DNA of 64,000 nt from Nonomuraea sp. NBC_00507 (lineage in GTDB: Bacteria; Actinomycetota; Actinomycetes; Streptosporangiales; Streptosporangiaceae). Below are positions 45,591-54,974 of this stretch, in pieces. The notes beneath the pieces were generated by a model. It did no database searches and had not been told where the DNA came from. It was given only the letters and a program-made list of their open reading frames with translations. The DNA lies in contig NZ_CP107853.1 of the NCBI RefSeq assembly GCF_036013525.1, positions 3,782,001 through 3,846,000 on the forward strand. The letters are read 5' to 3'. The number at the start of each line of letters is the position of its first letter. The stretch's first letter is position 1. A program made the translations under genes and the position numbers.

Positions 45591-47172
45591 GGTACACATT
45601 CCGTGAGTGGGCCCATCAGTCCGCCAGTAAGACGCGCTTGCGGAAGAAGCAGGTCGTGCTTGGCGCGGCCGTACATTTGCCTCTTGATCGTTTTGATGAT
45701 GCGGTTGACGTGGCCTTCGACGGGGCCGGAGCTGTAGGGCAAGGTGAGGCCGGCGGTGACAGCGTCCTGGTCACGATGCAGGCCGGTGACGAAAGAGTGC
45801 AGCTCAGGGGGGTGGTTAGCGAGGACTGCGGTCATGCAGGCGTCGAGGTGTCGGCCACGGCGCTGCGTCATCATCTCGGCGAAGTGACGGACATGAGTGC
45901 GTAGGGCGGCCAGCTGCGGGCTGGCTGTGCACAGCGCGTCGAGCTGGCGTTGTTCGTCGGGGTCGAGGTTGACGGGGTTGCGGAGGAACCAGCCGGCGGC
46001 CTGCCGCACCGTGGGGGGCCGCTGCCGTGGCGGCTCGGTAGGAAGAGCGGTCCGCCACGGCCGCACGTACTGGCGGACCACCGTGCTGGCGCCGCGGTAG
46101 CCGCGGGCGCATAGTTCGCGGTAGAGCTGTTCGGCGTTGGTACAGCCGTCGGCCCAGCGCTGGCGCAGGTAGTCGTCGAAGACTGCCAGACTCTTGGCCT
46201 GCTGGCCGATGCCGGTGTGGACGAGCAGTTCTTCAGGGGCGGCGGCGTGGGCGAAGCGGCGGACGGTGTTGCGGCCGAGATCCAGTTGGCGGGCGATCTC
46301 CCGCAGGGACTTGCCTTGGGGAGCAACTCATGGATGGCGGCATGCCGCTCACAGGTGCGGACCGCGACTCGATCCTGCCTGCTCTCCGACGTGCGCGGCG
46401 GCTGGGCAGCAGGCGGAGGTGGCGCGGGCAGCGCCGAGGCAGAACCGGGCTGTGCCTGCGGGGCCGGGCTGATGGCCTGCAGGTGCCGGCGGTGCGTGGC
46501 GACTGTGCGTTCGACGGCTTGGCCGAGGTTGCTCCAGATGTGCCAGCGATCAGCAACTTGGATCGCCTCGGGTGCCCCGCGGTTGGCGCCGTCGGCGTAG
46601 GCGCCGGCGCGGTCGCGGCAGATGATCTCCACACCGGGGTGTTGTTGGAGCCAGGTGGCCAGGGTGTCGGCGGTGCGGTCGGGCAGGACGTCGATCGGTC
46701 GTCCCGTGCTGATGTCGATCAGGATGGTGCCGTAGATCCTGCGCTTACGCAGGTCGAAGTCGTTCACGCCCAGCACGGCCGGGCCGTTATGGAGGGCGGG
46801 CTCGGGCGGGGCGCGGATCAGTCTGATCAGCGTCATCCTACTGACCGCCAGGGCCAGGCGTGCGGCCAGGCGCGCACCGGCGCGGCCGCCCAGCGCCAGC
46901 GCGATCCCCCGCAGCGCCTGGCCGGCCCCGATGCTGCGGCGGCCATAGCGGATGGTCAGATGCGGCACCTGCTCGGCGAAGGTGACCCTGTCGCATGCGT
47001 CGTTGAGGCAGAAGAATCGGTGAACCCGCAGGTGGATCAGCACCTCCTGACCACCGGCCGCGGCGTCGAGGGGGCGCCGCTCATAGTGGCTGTGCTTGCG
47101 CCGCGACGGTGCACCGATCGCTGCCAGGTCCGTCAATCGACCTGAACTGCCTGAATTGCCCAACAAGATCAC
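45590..47172 (-). mobile_element. ISL3-family transposase, frameshifted
   Basis: From 47172 the minus strand encodes a zinc-binding start ([20 protein letters not shown]), then [20 protein letters not shown] and the DDE core [20 protein letters not shown], with [20 protein letters not shown] following. Near 46320 the frame shifts. The remainder, [20 protein letters not shown] to SSGPVEGHVNRIIKTIKRQM and YGRAKHDLL, is in the next frame. The usual short tail after YGRAK is altered. The element splits the methyltransferase genes on either side. One frameshift only, so it is a fairly recent loss. Confidence 0.85.
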
Positions 47173-47454
47173 CAGGCGAAGCTACTTGGCGAGATCGCTA
47201 TCTAAACGACATTGGGGCAACATAGCCTGCTGACGAATCGAGGCAAATCCGGTATAACTTTAACTCTTAAGGTTATCTAGACGGTTTACAGGTGTGGATT
47301 TCAGGAAACTGAAGCCGTCAGCCCCCGCCGGCTGTGGTACTTCAGAGTACAGAACAGGCTGCTCAAGCTTCGGCGATTTGGATCTAGACTGGTGCGCCAG
47401 AGATGTGACTCTTGATTTCCGTATTTTTAACGTGGGCATTGATTGGAATGGCTA

Positions 47455-48282
47455 ATGGCGACGAACTTTGAGATGCATGATAAGCGGCGCTTCGCTTTTG
47501 GTAACAATTGGCTAAGCTATGTCAAGGTGGTGGATGAGAACCGTATTGAAGAGGCAAAGCGGTCGCTGACGCGAGCGCTTGGAGTCAGCGATTTGACCGG
47601 GCTGTCTTTCCTCGACGTCGGTTGCGGAAGTGGTATGTTCTCGCTTGCCGCTCACCGACTCGGTGCGCGGGTCCATGCCTTCGACTACGATGCCCAGTCG
47701 GTCGCTGCATCGGCGGAACTGCGCCGCAGGTTCGCGGCGGACGGCGATTGGACGGTGGAACAGGGTTCGATCCTGGACGAGGACTACGTCCGAGGGCTCG
47801 GCCGCCACGACATTGTGTACTCATGGGGCGTGTTGCACCACACTGGTGCTATGTGGCAGGCGATCAACACTACTGCCACCCTGGTCGCGCCGGACGGGCT
47901 GCTTTACATTTCCATCTACAACGATCAGGGCGCCGCCAGTCGGCTGTGGTGGCGGCTCAAGCGTCTGTATGTTCAGGGAGGTCCCTTGATGCGGAAATCC
48001 CTTGTCCTGGCCGGTGGCGTGTACTTCCGGAGCCGTAGCATGGCAGCGCAAGTGATACGGACTACGTGCGGAGTGTCCGCCTCGCGTGAGGCTAGGGGCC
48101 GCGGTATGTCTCGGAGGCACGATCTGATTGACTGGATGGGAGGTTTCCCCTTCGAAGTAGCAAAACCAGAGCAGGTGTTCTCGTTCCTCCGCGAGCGTCA
48201 TTTCGAATTGCGGTATCTCACGACATGCGCAGGTAGCTTGGGATGCAACGAGTATGTTTTCGAGGCTCCCGCCTGCCGTTAG
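47455..48282 (+). CDS. Class I SAM-dependent methyltransferase (UbiG-like)
   Basis: A 275-residue methyltransferase starting at the ATG giving MATNFEMHDKRRFAFGNNWL; a TTG four codons earlier is possible. Motif I is FLDVGCGSGMFSLAAHRLGA and motif II HAFDYDAQSVAA. YSWGVLHHTGAMWQAINTTA is motif IV/post-I. A C-terminal region of about 100 residues (MRKSLVLAGGVYFRSRSMAA) is unlike the standard core and may shape the acceptor site. It has moderate GC and is isolated between an ISL3 element and recombinase debris. Grouping with the polysaccharide genes is by location only. The 47173-47454 stretch before it is AT-rich and shows no gene. Confidence 0.85.
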   Translation: MATNFEMHDKRRFAFGNNWLSYVKVVDENRIEEAKRSLTRALGVSDLTGLSFLDVGCGSGMFSLAAHRLGARVHAFDYDAQSVAASAELRRRFAADGDWTVEQGSILDEDYVRGLGRHDIVYSWGVLHHTGAMWQAINTTATLVAPDGLLYISIYNDQGAASRLWWRLKRLYVQGGPLMRKSLVLAGGVYFRSRSMAAQVIRTTCGVSASREARGRGMSRRHDLIDWMGGFPFEVAKPEQVFSFLRERHFELRYLTTCAGSLGCNEYVFEAPACR

Positions 48283-48299
48283 CCGCTTACAGTAGCTTT

Positions 48300-48590
48300 T
48301 TCTTTATTCTCCGGGTTGTTGTAGGGTTGCGAAGGTGCGGCCGCGCTTGACGGTTTTGTCGATGTCGTACCGGGATGCGGGCTGGCGGCTGGCGTCTAGG
48401 GCCGAGTTCGCCGCGTTTGCGTGCGCTGGCTGGCCGAGGCAGTGTGTGACGGAGGTTCCGAAAACCCCCGCCGAACCCGGGCTGGAGTGAAGTGGTCGGG
48501 TGGGGCGTTTCTCGAATGGATGACGCAGGTCCTCGACCAGGCGACGGCCCAGGCGCACTTGGATGTGTGAATCGCCCCGTGTTCGGTGAA
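48300..48590 (-). pseudogene. Probable transposase C-terminal remnant
   Basis: The minus strand ends with RQPASRYDIDKTVKRGRTFA then TLQQPGE and a stop. The pattern R(Y/H)D(V/I)(G/D)KTVKR resembles the basic C-terminus of a group of actinobacterial transposases, and HIQVRLGRRLVEDLRHPFEK may be the segment before. Too little is left to name the family with confidence. Confidence 0.35.
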
Positions 48591-48599
48591 GACTGAGTG

Positions 48600-50640
48600 C
48601 CGGCGCGTCGCTGCCTGAGGTCGGGCAGGTGCTGCGGCACCGCAGCCAGCTGTCCACGTCGCTGTATGCCAAGGTCGACCAGGACGCCCCTTGCGCCCGC
48701 TGGCGAGCCCGTGGCCGAGGGTCGGCCGGTGAGCGCGCTGCGGGCCAGGGCCGAGGAGTACCTGGCGATGCACCGCACGCTCGGATTCAGACTGACGACC
48801 CAGGGTCAGCACCTGATGAGCTTCGTCCGGTTCAGCGAGGAGCACTCCACCGGTCACGTGACAGCGGACCTGGCGATCGAGTGGGCGACCCGGACCAGCC
48901 GGGGCAGCGGCGACGAGGTCTACCAGGCGCGGCGGCTCGACGTCGTGCGGATCTTCGCCCGGCACCTGCAGGCGCTGGACCCGGCCACCGAGGTCCCGCC
49001 CCGAGGACGTGCTGTCACGCCGTTACCGGCGGATCCCGTCTTATCTCTACTCCCCAAAGGAGGTCGCCGCGCTCATGGGCGCGACCGGTGCGCGCCGGCG
49101 CTGCGGGCGGCGACCTGGCGGACGCTGATCGGGCTGCTGGCCGTGACCGGCATGCGCCAAGGCGAGGCGTGCCGCCTCGAACGCAACGACGTGGACTTGC
49201 AGGCCGGGACGCTCTTGATCGCCGACTCCAAGTTCGGCCCGGCTGGTGTTCCTGCACCCGACCGGGGTCGCCGCGCTGCGCGCCTATGAGCGGGCCCGCG
49301 ACCGGCTGTTCCCGGAGCCGAAGGGGGGCACGTTCCTGCTCAACAGCCGCGGCGGGCCGCTAGACGGGCACAACATCTAGCGCACGTTCACCGTGCTGAT
49401 CGCGGCGGCGGGCATCCAGGCGCCGCCCGGCCGGCGTGCTTCCGGCTGCATGACTTCAGGCATACCTTCACCGTCGCGACGATGCTGGACTGGTATCGCG
49501 ACGGCGGGAACGTGCAGGCCCGGCTTCCGCTGCTGTCCACCTGGCTCGGCCATGTCGACCCGAAATCGACCTACTGGTATCTCCAGGCCGTTCCCGGGCT
49601 CCTCGCCCTGGCAGCTGGCAGGCTCGAGCAGGCCTACGGGCAGGTGGCCCGATGACCGACCTTGCCCCCATCCTGCAGGGGTTCTTCATCGACCGGCTGG
49701 CCCGGCAGAAGAAGCCCAGCCCGAATAGGTGTCGCGGCCTACCGCGCCACGTGCCGGCTCTTGCTGTCCTTTGTGCAGGCCAAGACCGGGAAGGCACCCA
49801 GCATGCTCAGCCTCGCAGACCTGGACGCCTCGATGATCCGCACGTTCCTGCAGCACTTGGAGGATGACCGAGGAAACGGCAGTGCCACCCGCAACGCCCG
49901 ACTAGCCGCGATCCACTCGCTGTTCAGCTATGCGGCCCCGCGGGCACCCGAACATGCCGCTGTGATCAGCCAGGTCCTGGCCATCCCACCCCGCCGGCGC
50001 GAGCGCGCCATCGTCAGCTACCTCACCCCCGGGGAAACCGACGCCCTGCTCGCTGCCCCCGACCGTAAGACCTGGCACGGCCGCCGCGACCACGCTCTGC
50101 TCCTGCTCGCCGTCCAGACCGGCCTGCGGATATCGGAGCTCACCGCACTCACCTGCCAGGACGCGCACCTGGGCGTCGGCCCGCACGTCCGCTGCCACGG
50201 CAAGGGACGCAAAGACAGGGCGACCCCGCTGACCGCCAGGTTGTCAGGGTGCTGAAAATCTGGCTCGCCGAGCTCGGCCCCGCGCCCGGCATGCCGCTCT
50301 TTCCGACCCGGGCAGGCGGACGGCTCTCCCATGACGCCGTCGAGCGGCTCGTCACCAAGCACGCAACCGCAGCTGCGAACAGTTGCCCGTCGATCAAGGA
50401 GGAGAACGTCACCCCGCACACGCTCAGGCACACCGCCGCCATGTCACTCCTGCGGGCCGGAGCGATACCTCGGTCATCGCCCTCTGGCTCGGCCACGAGG
50501 ACGCCGAGACCACCCAGGTCTATCTCCACGCCGACATGACCATCAGGGAACAGGCCCTCGCCCGCGTCCAGCAACCGGGCACTAGTCCCGGACGCTACCG
50601 CCCGCCCGACACCTTGCTCGCGTTCCTCGACACCCTCTAG
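48600..50640 (+). mobile_element. Decayed RIT element: remains of three tandem tyrosine recombinases
   Basis: Pieces of all three RIT recombinases appear in the same order as in the intact element at 51.7-54.9 kb. The end of the first is LPEVGQVLRHRSQLSTSLYA. The second runs from VSALRARAEEYLAMHRTLGF (about 48729) through LLAVTGMRQGEACRLERNDV and HPTGVAALRAYERARD to STWLGHVDPKSTYWYLQAVP (about 49600), with several frameshifts and a TAG at 49378. The third has MTDLAPILQGFFIDRLARQK (49652), then SYLTPGETDALLAAP and DTSVIALWLGHEDAETTQVY, ending at 50638. Divergence from the intact copy is large, so this is an old relative, not a recent duplicate. The left end and most of the first gene are lost. 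Confidence 0.82.
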
Positions 50641-50656
50641 CCATCGCCAGCAACAA

Positions 50657-50731
50657 CCGGGTTATGCCGATCCAGGAACTGCGAACTGCCCGCTGACCAG
50701 GGAATCCGACAGCCTGGTCGGCATAACCCGG
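50657..50731. repeat. Right end of the decayed RIT: two inverted arms
   Basis: CCGGGTTATGCCGATCCAGG (50657-50676) and CCTGGTCGGCATAACCCGG (50713-50731) are inverted copies with one extra base in the first, separated by 36 bases. They begin 16 bases after the stop of the third recombinase remnant. The core TTATGCCGA is the same as at both ends of the intact element. Confidence 0.85.
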
Positions 50732-50979
50732 GCCTCGGTATAACAGGCGAGTTCGCGGAGTTGATCGATCGGCCCGGTGCGTGTCCACGTTGCGGGCAGG
50801 TGGCGCATCCGCGGAGTGTCCGGGACAGGGCTGAGGCGTTCTCGGTTGGTGGGACGCACAAGGGCCTGAGACGGCCGGGTGGTTGAGGGAACCCGGGCTG
50901 CAGATGACAAACGCGACCCCTCATGATCGTTGGGTGTCTACGCCAGTCGATCAAGAACAGGGGCGTGCGCGTGCCATCA

Positions 50980-51597
50980 TCCCCGATCGACGTGCTCGCC
51001 CGCCACCTGGAGGACGTCACCGTTGCCAGCCCGCTGACCGACCTGCTCGATCTGCCGGCCCTGGCCGAGGTCCTGGACACGGTGCCCGACCCACGAAGCC
51101 GCCGAGGACGATGCTACCGGCTCGGCCCGCTGCTGGCGTTATCTCTGCTCACCGTGCTCGGTGGAGCAACCTCCTGGCGAAGATCGCCCGATTTATCGCC
51201 GGATACGACCCAGACCTGCGCGCCCGAGCCGGCTTGCCCGGCACGGTGCGGCTGGCCGCCAGCACCCTGGGACGGCTGCTTGCCGGCCTGGACGGCGACA
51301 CCCTCTAGCCACCGCCACCTGCACCTATCTGGCCTCGCTCACTGACTGTGCCTCGCCCACCACCGCAGACGGCCGGGCCCCAGGCCGGACCCCGCTCGCC
51401 GGCCTGGCCGTGGACGGCAAGACCCTGCGCGGCAGCCGCATCCCAGACGGCACGGTCCACCTGCTGGCCCCCCGCAACGACACCCAGATCGTCGTGGCCC
51501 AGCGGCAGGTCGAGGCCAAGAGCAACGAGATCCCCACGTTCGCGCCCCTGCTGTCCGAACTGGGCCTGACCGGCCTGGTGATCAACGCCGACGCCTT
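50980..51597 (+). pseudogene. ISAs1-family transposase, 5' part, interrupted by the RIT element
   Basis: The frame reads SPLTDLLDLPALAEVLDTVP then DPRSRRGRCYRLGPLLALSL, the conserved ISAs1 start. After a frameshift near 51165 it continues AKIARFIAGYDPDLRARAGL, and after a stop at 51306 it continues in the third frame PLAGLAVDGKTLRGSRIPDG and LGLTGLVINADAL. At that codon (DAL, 51597) the RIT element begins. The reading frame resumes beyond the element with HTQHAHVQQIVEAQGHYLFI, so insertion into the gene is direct. Confidence 0.85.
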
Positions 51598-51618
51598 ATG
51601 CCGACTTCGGCATAAGGC
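51593..51618. repeat. Short-spacer palindrome at the left RIT junction
   Basis: GCCTTATGCCGA (51593-51604) and TCGGCATAAGGC (51607-51618) are perfect inverted 12-base arms around a CT dinucleotide. The inner TTATGCCGA is the arm core of the RIT ends. It overlaps the last ISAs1 codons and ends one base before the terminal inverted repeat. Nothing equivalent is at the right junction. Confidence 0.85.
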
Positions 51619-51638
51619 GTCTTATGAGGACCTACGGG

Positions 51639-51703
51639 TTATGCCGACCTCCTGCTGGTTTTCCTGAGTGGCCAGCAGTATCCAGACGATGAGGTCGGCA
51701 TAA
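51639..51703. repeat. Left RIT end: inverted arms 39 bases apart
   Basis: TTATGCCGACCTC (51639-51651) and GAGGTCGGCATAA (51691-51703) are perfect 13-base inverted arms separated by 39 bases. The first arm is the inner part of the terminal inverted repeat; the second lies 53 bases before the first recombinase start. The arrangement is repeated at the right end. Probable recombinase binding sites. Confidence 0.85.
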
Positions 51704-51755
51704 CAGGCTCTCGATCATGTTTCTGCCTCTCCTAACACGTGGAGAGGGGAGGAAC

Positions 51756-52967
51756 ATGAGAGATCCAGCACTGGTCCAGGTTCTGGGACCACTGGCGGCG
51801 TTCCGGGCAGGCTTCAGCGACGAGTTGGAGCTGGTCGGTTACTCACGGGAAGTCCGGGTCGTCCATCTTCGGCTGATGGCGGGTCTCAGCCGGTGGCTGG
51901 GAGAACGCGGCATGGACTGTTCGGCGGTGCGTACGCCGCTGCTGAAGGAGTTCGTCGCTGATCGCCGGGCCGGCGGGTGTCGCGATGGGCTGTCACTACG
52001 GGCGCTGCGACCGCTGACGGAGTATCTGCAGAAGATCGGGATCGCGCCGTTGCCCGGGCGGGAGCAGGCGCTCGGGCCGGTGGAGTCGTTCCTGGCCGAG
52101 TACGCGGTCTATCTCGCTCGAGAACGCGGACTGGTCTCAGCCACCATCCAGCGTGAAGCGGACTTGATCCGTCCGTTCCTGACCGGACGGATCCGCGACG
52201 GGCGCCTCAATCTGGAGACACTGACTGCCGTCGATGTGACTGCGTTCATCCTGGCCTGCGGGCAGAACGTCGCACCGGCGACGGTGCAACGCACGGCTAC
52301 GGCGCTTCGATCGCTGCTGCGATTCCTGCATCTGCGCGGAGTGACTGGCTCCTCACTGGTGGGAGCCGTGCCTACGGCCGCCAACTGGAAGCTGTCCGGG
52401 CTTCCCAAGTACCTCACCAGTGAGCAGGTCACTCGGCTACTCGCCTCGTGCGACCTGACCACCCCGGTCGGGCGGCGCGATCGGGCGATGTTGTTGATGC
52501 TGACCAGGTTGGGGCTGCGGGCCGGTGAGGTGGCCACTCTGCGCCTGAACGACATCGACTGGCGGCGGGGCGAGATCGTGGTGCGCGGCAAGGGAAACCG
52601 GCACGACCGTCTGCCGCTCCCAGTCGATGTCGGAGAGGCGGTGGTGGCCTACCTGAGCGCAGGTCGCCCGGCTCCGGCGAAAACCCGGGCGGTATTCGTC
52701 GGGATTCGTGCCCCGCACCGGCCCTTGACTCGTGGCGCGGTCACGCAGGCGGTGGCTCGCGCTTCCCGCCGCTGCGGCATGGGGACCATCTTCGCGCACC
52801 GACTGCGTCACACCGCGGCGACCAGCATGCTCCATGCCGGGGCGTCGCTGGAAGAGATCGGCCAGGTACTGCGTCATCAGCACGCGATCACCACCGCGCA
52901 ATACGCCAAGGTCGACTACGAGGGACTCCGTGCGCTGGCTCGTCCCTGGCCCGGGGAGAGCACGTGA
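51756..52967 (+). CDS. ritA: RIT tyrosine recombinase A
   Basis: A 403-residue site-specific recombinase, started at the ATG with GGGGAGGA upstream; an ATG at 51717 lacks this. The N-terminal SAM-like DNA-binding domain covers about residues 100-200 (ESFLAEYAVYLARERGLVSA). The catalytic domain has RLGLRAGEVATL (first Arg), the Lys region GKGNRHDRLPLP, HRLRHTAATSMLHAGASLEE (HxxR), and LRHQHAITTAQYAKVD (His and nucleophile Tyr). All catalytic residues are present. The stop overlaps the GTG of the second gene by four bases. Confidence 0.9.
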   Translation: MRDPALVQVLGPLAAFRAGFSDELELVGYSREVRVVHLRLMAGLSRWLGERGMDCSAVRTPLLKEFVADRRAGGCRDGLSLRALRPLTEYLQKIGIAPLPGREQALGPVESFLAEYAVYLARERGLVSATIQREADLIRPFLTGRIRDGRLNLETLTAVDVTAFILACGQNVAPATVQRTATALRSLLRFLHLRGVTGSSLVGAVPTAANWKLSGLPKYLTSEQVTRLLASCDLTTPVGRRDRAMLLMLTRLGLRAGEVATLRLNDIDWRRGEIVVRGKGNRHDRLPLPVDVGEAVVAYLSAGRPAPAKTRAVFVGIRAPHRPLTRGAVTQAVARASRRCGMGTIFAHRLRHTAATSMLHAGASLEEIGQVLRHQHAITTAQYAKVDYEGLRALARPWPGEST

Positions 52968-53902
52968 GCGACCACGTGAGCCGATTGCATCAGCGACTGG
53001 AGGAGTACCTGGCCATCCGCCGGGCCATGGGGTTCAAGATGGAGCGGCACGCCAAGCTGCTACGGCAGTTCCTGGAGTATCTCGCGGCGAGCCAAGCCAC
53101 GACCGTTACCGTCGACCATGCTCTGGCCTGGGCGGCCTTGCCGAGCTCAGCGCGCCCGCGCTGGTGGGCGATGCGCCTGTCGATGGTCCGCGGTTTCGCG
53201 GCCCACCTGCATGCGATCGATCCAGCACATCAGATACCGCCCCGCGGGTTAATCCCCAGCGGCCACCGACACGTCGTTCCTTACCTCTATACCGATCACG
53301 AGATCGCCGCTTTGGCGCGGGCAGCCGGACAGTTGCCCGTCCCGTTCCCCGCCGCGACCTATCAGACCTTGATCCGGCTGCTGGCCGTCACCGGCATGCG
53401 CATCGGAGAAGCCATCCGGCTCGACCGCGAGGACTTCGACGCCACGCTCGGCGTGTTGTCGGTGCGCGACACCAAGTTCGGGAAGACCCGGCAGCTGCCG
53501 CTTCACCCGACGACTACCGCTGGGCTGCGGGACTACCTGCGGCTATGTGACCAGGTCATACCCTGCCCGCGATCATCTGCCCTGTTGCTGTCCACCCGGG
53601 GCTGCCGGTTGCGTTACAACCGGGTCTGGGAGATCTTCCACGCGCTGGTGATCCGCGCCGGGTTGAGGTCGCGGTCATCGGGATGCACCCCGCGCATTCA
53701 CGACCTGAGACACACGTTCGCGGTCACCACCCTGCTGGAGTGGTATCGGACCGGGGCCGATGTTCCGGCGATGCTGCCGCGCCTGTCGACCTATCTCGGC
53801 CATACCGATCCCAAGCACACCTACTGGTATCTGTCCGCCGCTCCGGAGTTGCTCGCTCTCGCGGCCGACCGCCTCGAGACGCACCAGGAAGATCCCCGAT
53901 GA
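52964..53902 (+). CDS. ritB: RIT tyrosine recombinase B
   Basis: A 312-residue recombinase starting at the GTG that overlaps the end of ritA. It has an N-terminal helical domain (RLHQRLEEYLAIRRAMGFKM) and catalytic segments VTGMRIGEAIRLDRED (Arg), VRDTKFGKTRQLPLHP (Lys), RIHDLRHTFAVTTLLEWYRT (HxxR) and YLGHTDPKHTYWYLSAAPEL (His, Tyr). Everything needed for catalysis is visible. It overlaps ritC by ATGA. The three proteins are expected to act together; translational coupling supports fixed ratios. Confidence 0.9.
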   Translation: MSDHVSRLHQRLEEYLAIRRAMGFKMERHAKLLRQFLEYLAASQATTVTVDHALAWAALPSSARPRWWAMRLSMVRGFAAHLHAIDPAHQIPPRGLIPSGHRHVVPYLYTDHEIAALARAAGQLPVPFPAATYQTLIRLLAVTGMRIGEAIRLDREDFDATLGVLSVRDTKFGKTRQLPLHPTTTAGLRDYLRLCDQVIPCPRSSALLLSTRGCRLRYNRVWEIFHALVIRAGLRSRSSGCTPRIHDLRHTFAVTTLLEWYRTGADVPAMLPRLSTYLGHTDPKHTYWYLSAAPELLALAADRLETHQEDPR

Positions 53903-54888
53903 GTACTCTGGCATCCACCGTGCAGGCGTTCTTCACCGATTACCTGACCCGGCAGCGCAGCGCCAGCGCGCACACCATCGCCGCCTACCGGGACGCGCTC
54001 AAGCTCTTACTGGCCTTTGCCGCTGAGCAGACCGGCAAGCAGCCCTCCGATCTTGAGATCATCGATCTGGATGCGCCGATGGCCGGCGCGTTTCTTGAGC
54101 ACCTTGAGCACGACCGCGGCAACGGTGTCCGGACCCGCAACGCCCGACTGGCCGCGATCCACGCCCTGTTCCGCTTCGCGGCCCTGCGCCACCTCGACCA
54201 CGCGGCCGTAATCCAGCGAGTACTGGCGATCCCGCCCAAGCGCTTCGACCACCGGCTGGTCACCTACCTCACCGAGCCCGAGATCACCGCGCTGCTCGCC
54301 GCACCAGACACCACCACCTGGACCGGACGCCGTGATCACGCCATGCTCGTTTTGGCCCTGCAGACCGGGCTGCGAGTCTCCGAGCTCACCGCGCTCACCC
54401 GAGCCGACATCCGCCTGGGAACCGGCGCTCACGTCACCTGCCACGGCAAGGGACGAAAACAACGCATCACCCCGCTGACCTCCACCACCACAACCGTGCT
54501 CCGCGCCTGGCTCGCCGAACGCCCCCAAGCCCCCGCCGACCCGCTCTTCCCCAGTCGGCATGGCACCGCGATGAGCCGCGACGCGGTGGAACGTCGACTG
54601 GCCCAGTACGCCGGACTCGCCGGGCGCACGCAGCCGACCCTGAACCAGAAGAAGATCTCACCCCACGTGCTGCGGCACACCGCCGCCATGCGGCTGCTCG
54701 CGGCTGGCGTCGACAGCACCGTCATCGCCCTATGGCTGGGCCACGAGAGCGTCGCCACCACCCAGATCTACATCCACGCCGACCTCGCGCTCAAGGAAAA
54801 GGCACTCGCCCGCACAGCGCCGTTGGATACCGCTCCCGGCCGCTTCCGTCCCTCCGACACCGTCATGGCCTTCCTGGAAGGGTTGTGA
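53899..54888 (+). CDS. ritC: RIT tyrosine recombinase C
   Basis: A 329-residue XerC/D-like recombinase starting at the ATG overlapping the ritB stop (MSTLASTVQAFFTDYLTRQR). The N-terminal domain contains SAHTIAAYRDALKLLLAFAA and the catalytic domain LQTGLRVSELTALTRADIRL (Arg), HGKGRKQRITPL (Lys), PHVLRHTAAMRLLAAGVDST (HxxR), and WLGHESVATTQIYIHADL (His, Tyr). The right-end inverted arms begin immediately after its stop codon, so the coding region and the recombination site touch. Confidence 0.9.
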   Translation: MSTLASTVQAFFTDYLTRQRSASAHTIAAYRDALKLLLAFAAEQTGKQPSDLEIIDLDAPMAGAFLEHLEHDRGNGVRTRNARLAAIHALFRFAALRHLDHAAVIQRVLAIPPKRFDHRLVTYLTEPEITALLAAPDTTTWTGRRDHAMLVLALQTGLRVSELTALTRADIRLGTGAHVTCHGKGRKQRITPLTSTTTTVLRAWLAERPQAPADPLFPSRHGTAMSRDAVERRLAQYAGLAGRTQPTLNQKKISPHVLRHTAAMRLLAAGVDSTVIALWLGHESVATTQIYIHADLALKEKALARTAPLDTAPGRFRPSDTVMAFLEGL

Positions 54889-54954
54889 TTATGCCGATCT
54901 CGCCGTCCACGACAACGGTTCCAGGCACCTCCCCGGACAGCGAGGTCGGCATAA
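54889..54954. repeat. Right RIT end: inverted arms 38 bases apart
   Basis: TTATGCCGATCTCG (54889-54902) and CGAGGTCGGCATAA (54941-54954) are 14-base inverted arms with one mismatch, separated by 38 bases. The second arm is part of the terminal inverted repeat. Same architecture as the left end and as the end of the decayed copy. Confidence 0.85.
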
Positions 54955-54974
54955 CCCGCAGGTCCTCATAAGAT

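Larger units (their letters stand above)
51620..54973 (+). mobile_element. Complete RIT (Recombinase In Trio) element
   Basis: About 3.35 kb with three overlapping tyrosine recombinase genes and terminal inverted repeats of 32 bases: 51620-51651 against 54942-54973, 31 of 32 matching. Each repeat begins TCTTATGAGGACCT and ends with TTATGCCGACCTC. It sits inside an ISAs1-type transposase gene whose reading frame rejoins across it at DAL-HTQ. The five bases GCCTT occur at 51593-51597 and 54975-54979 and may be a target duplication. All three recombinases look intact, so it could still be mobile. RIT elements are known as a class; host range and mechanism are poorly understood. Confidence 0.85.
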
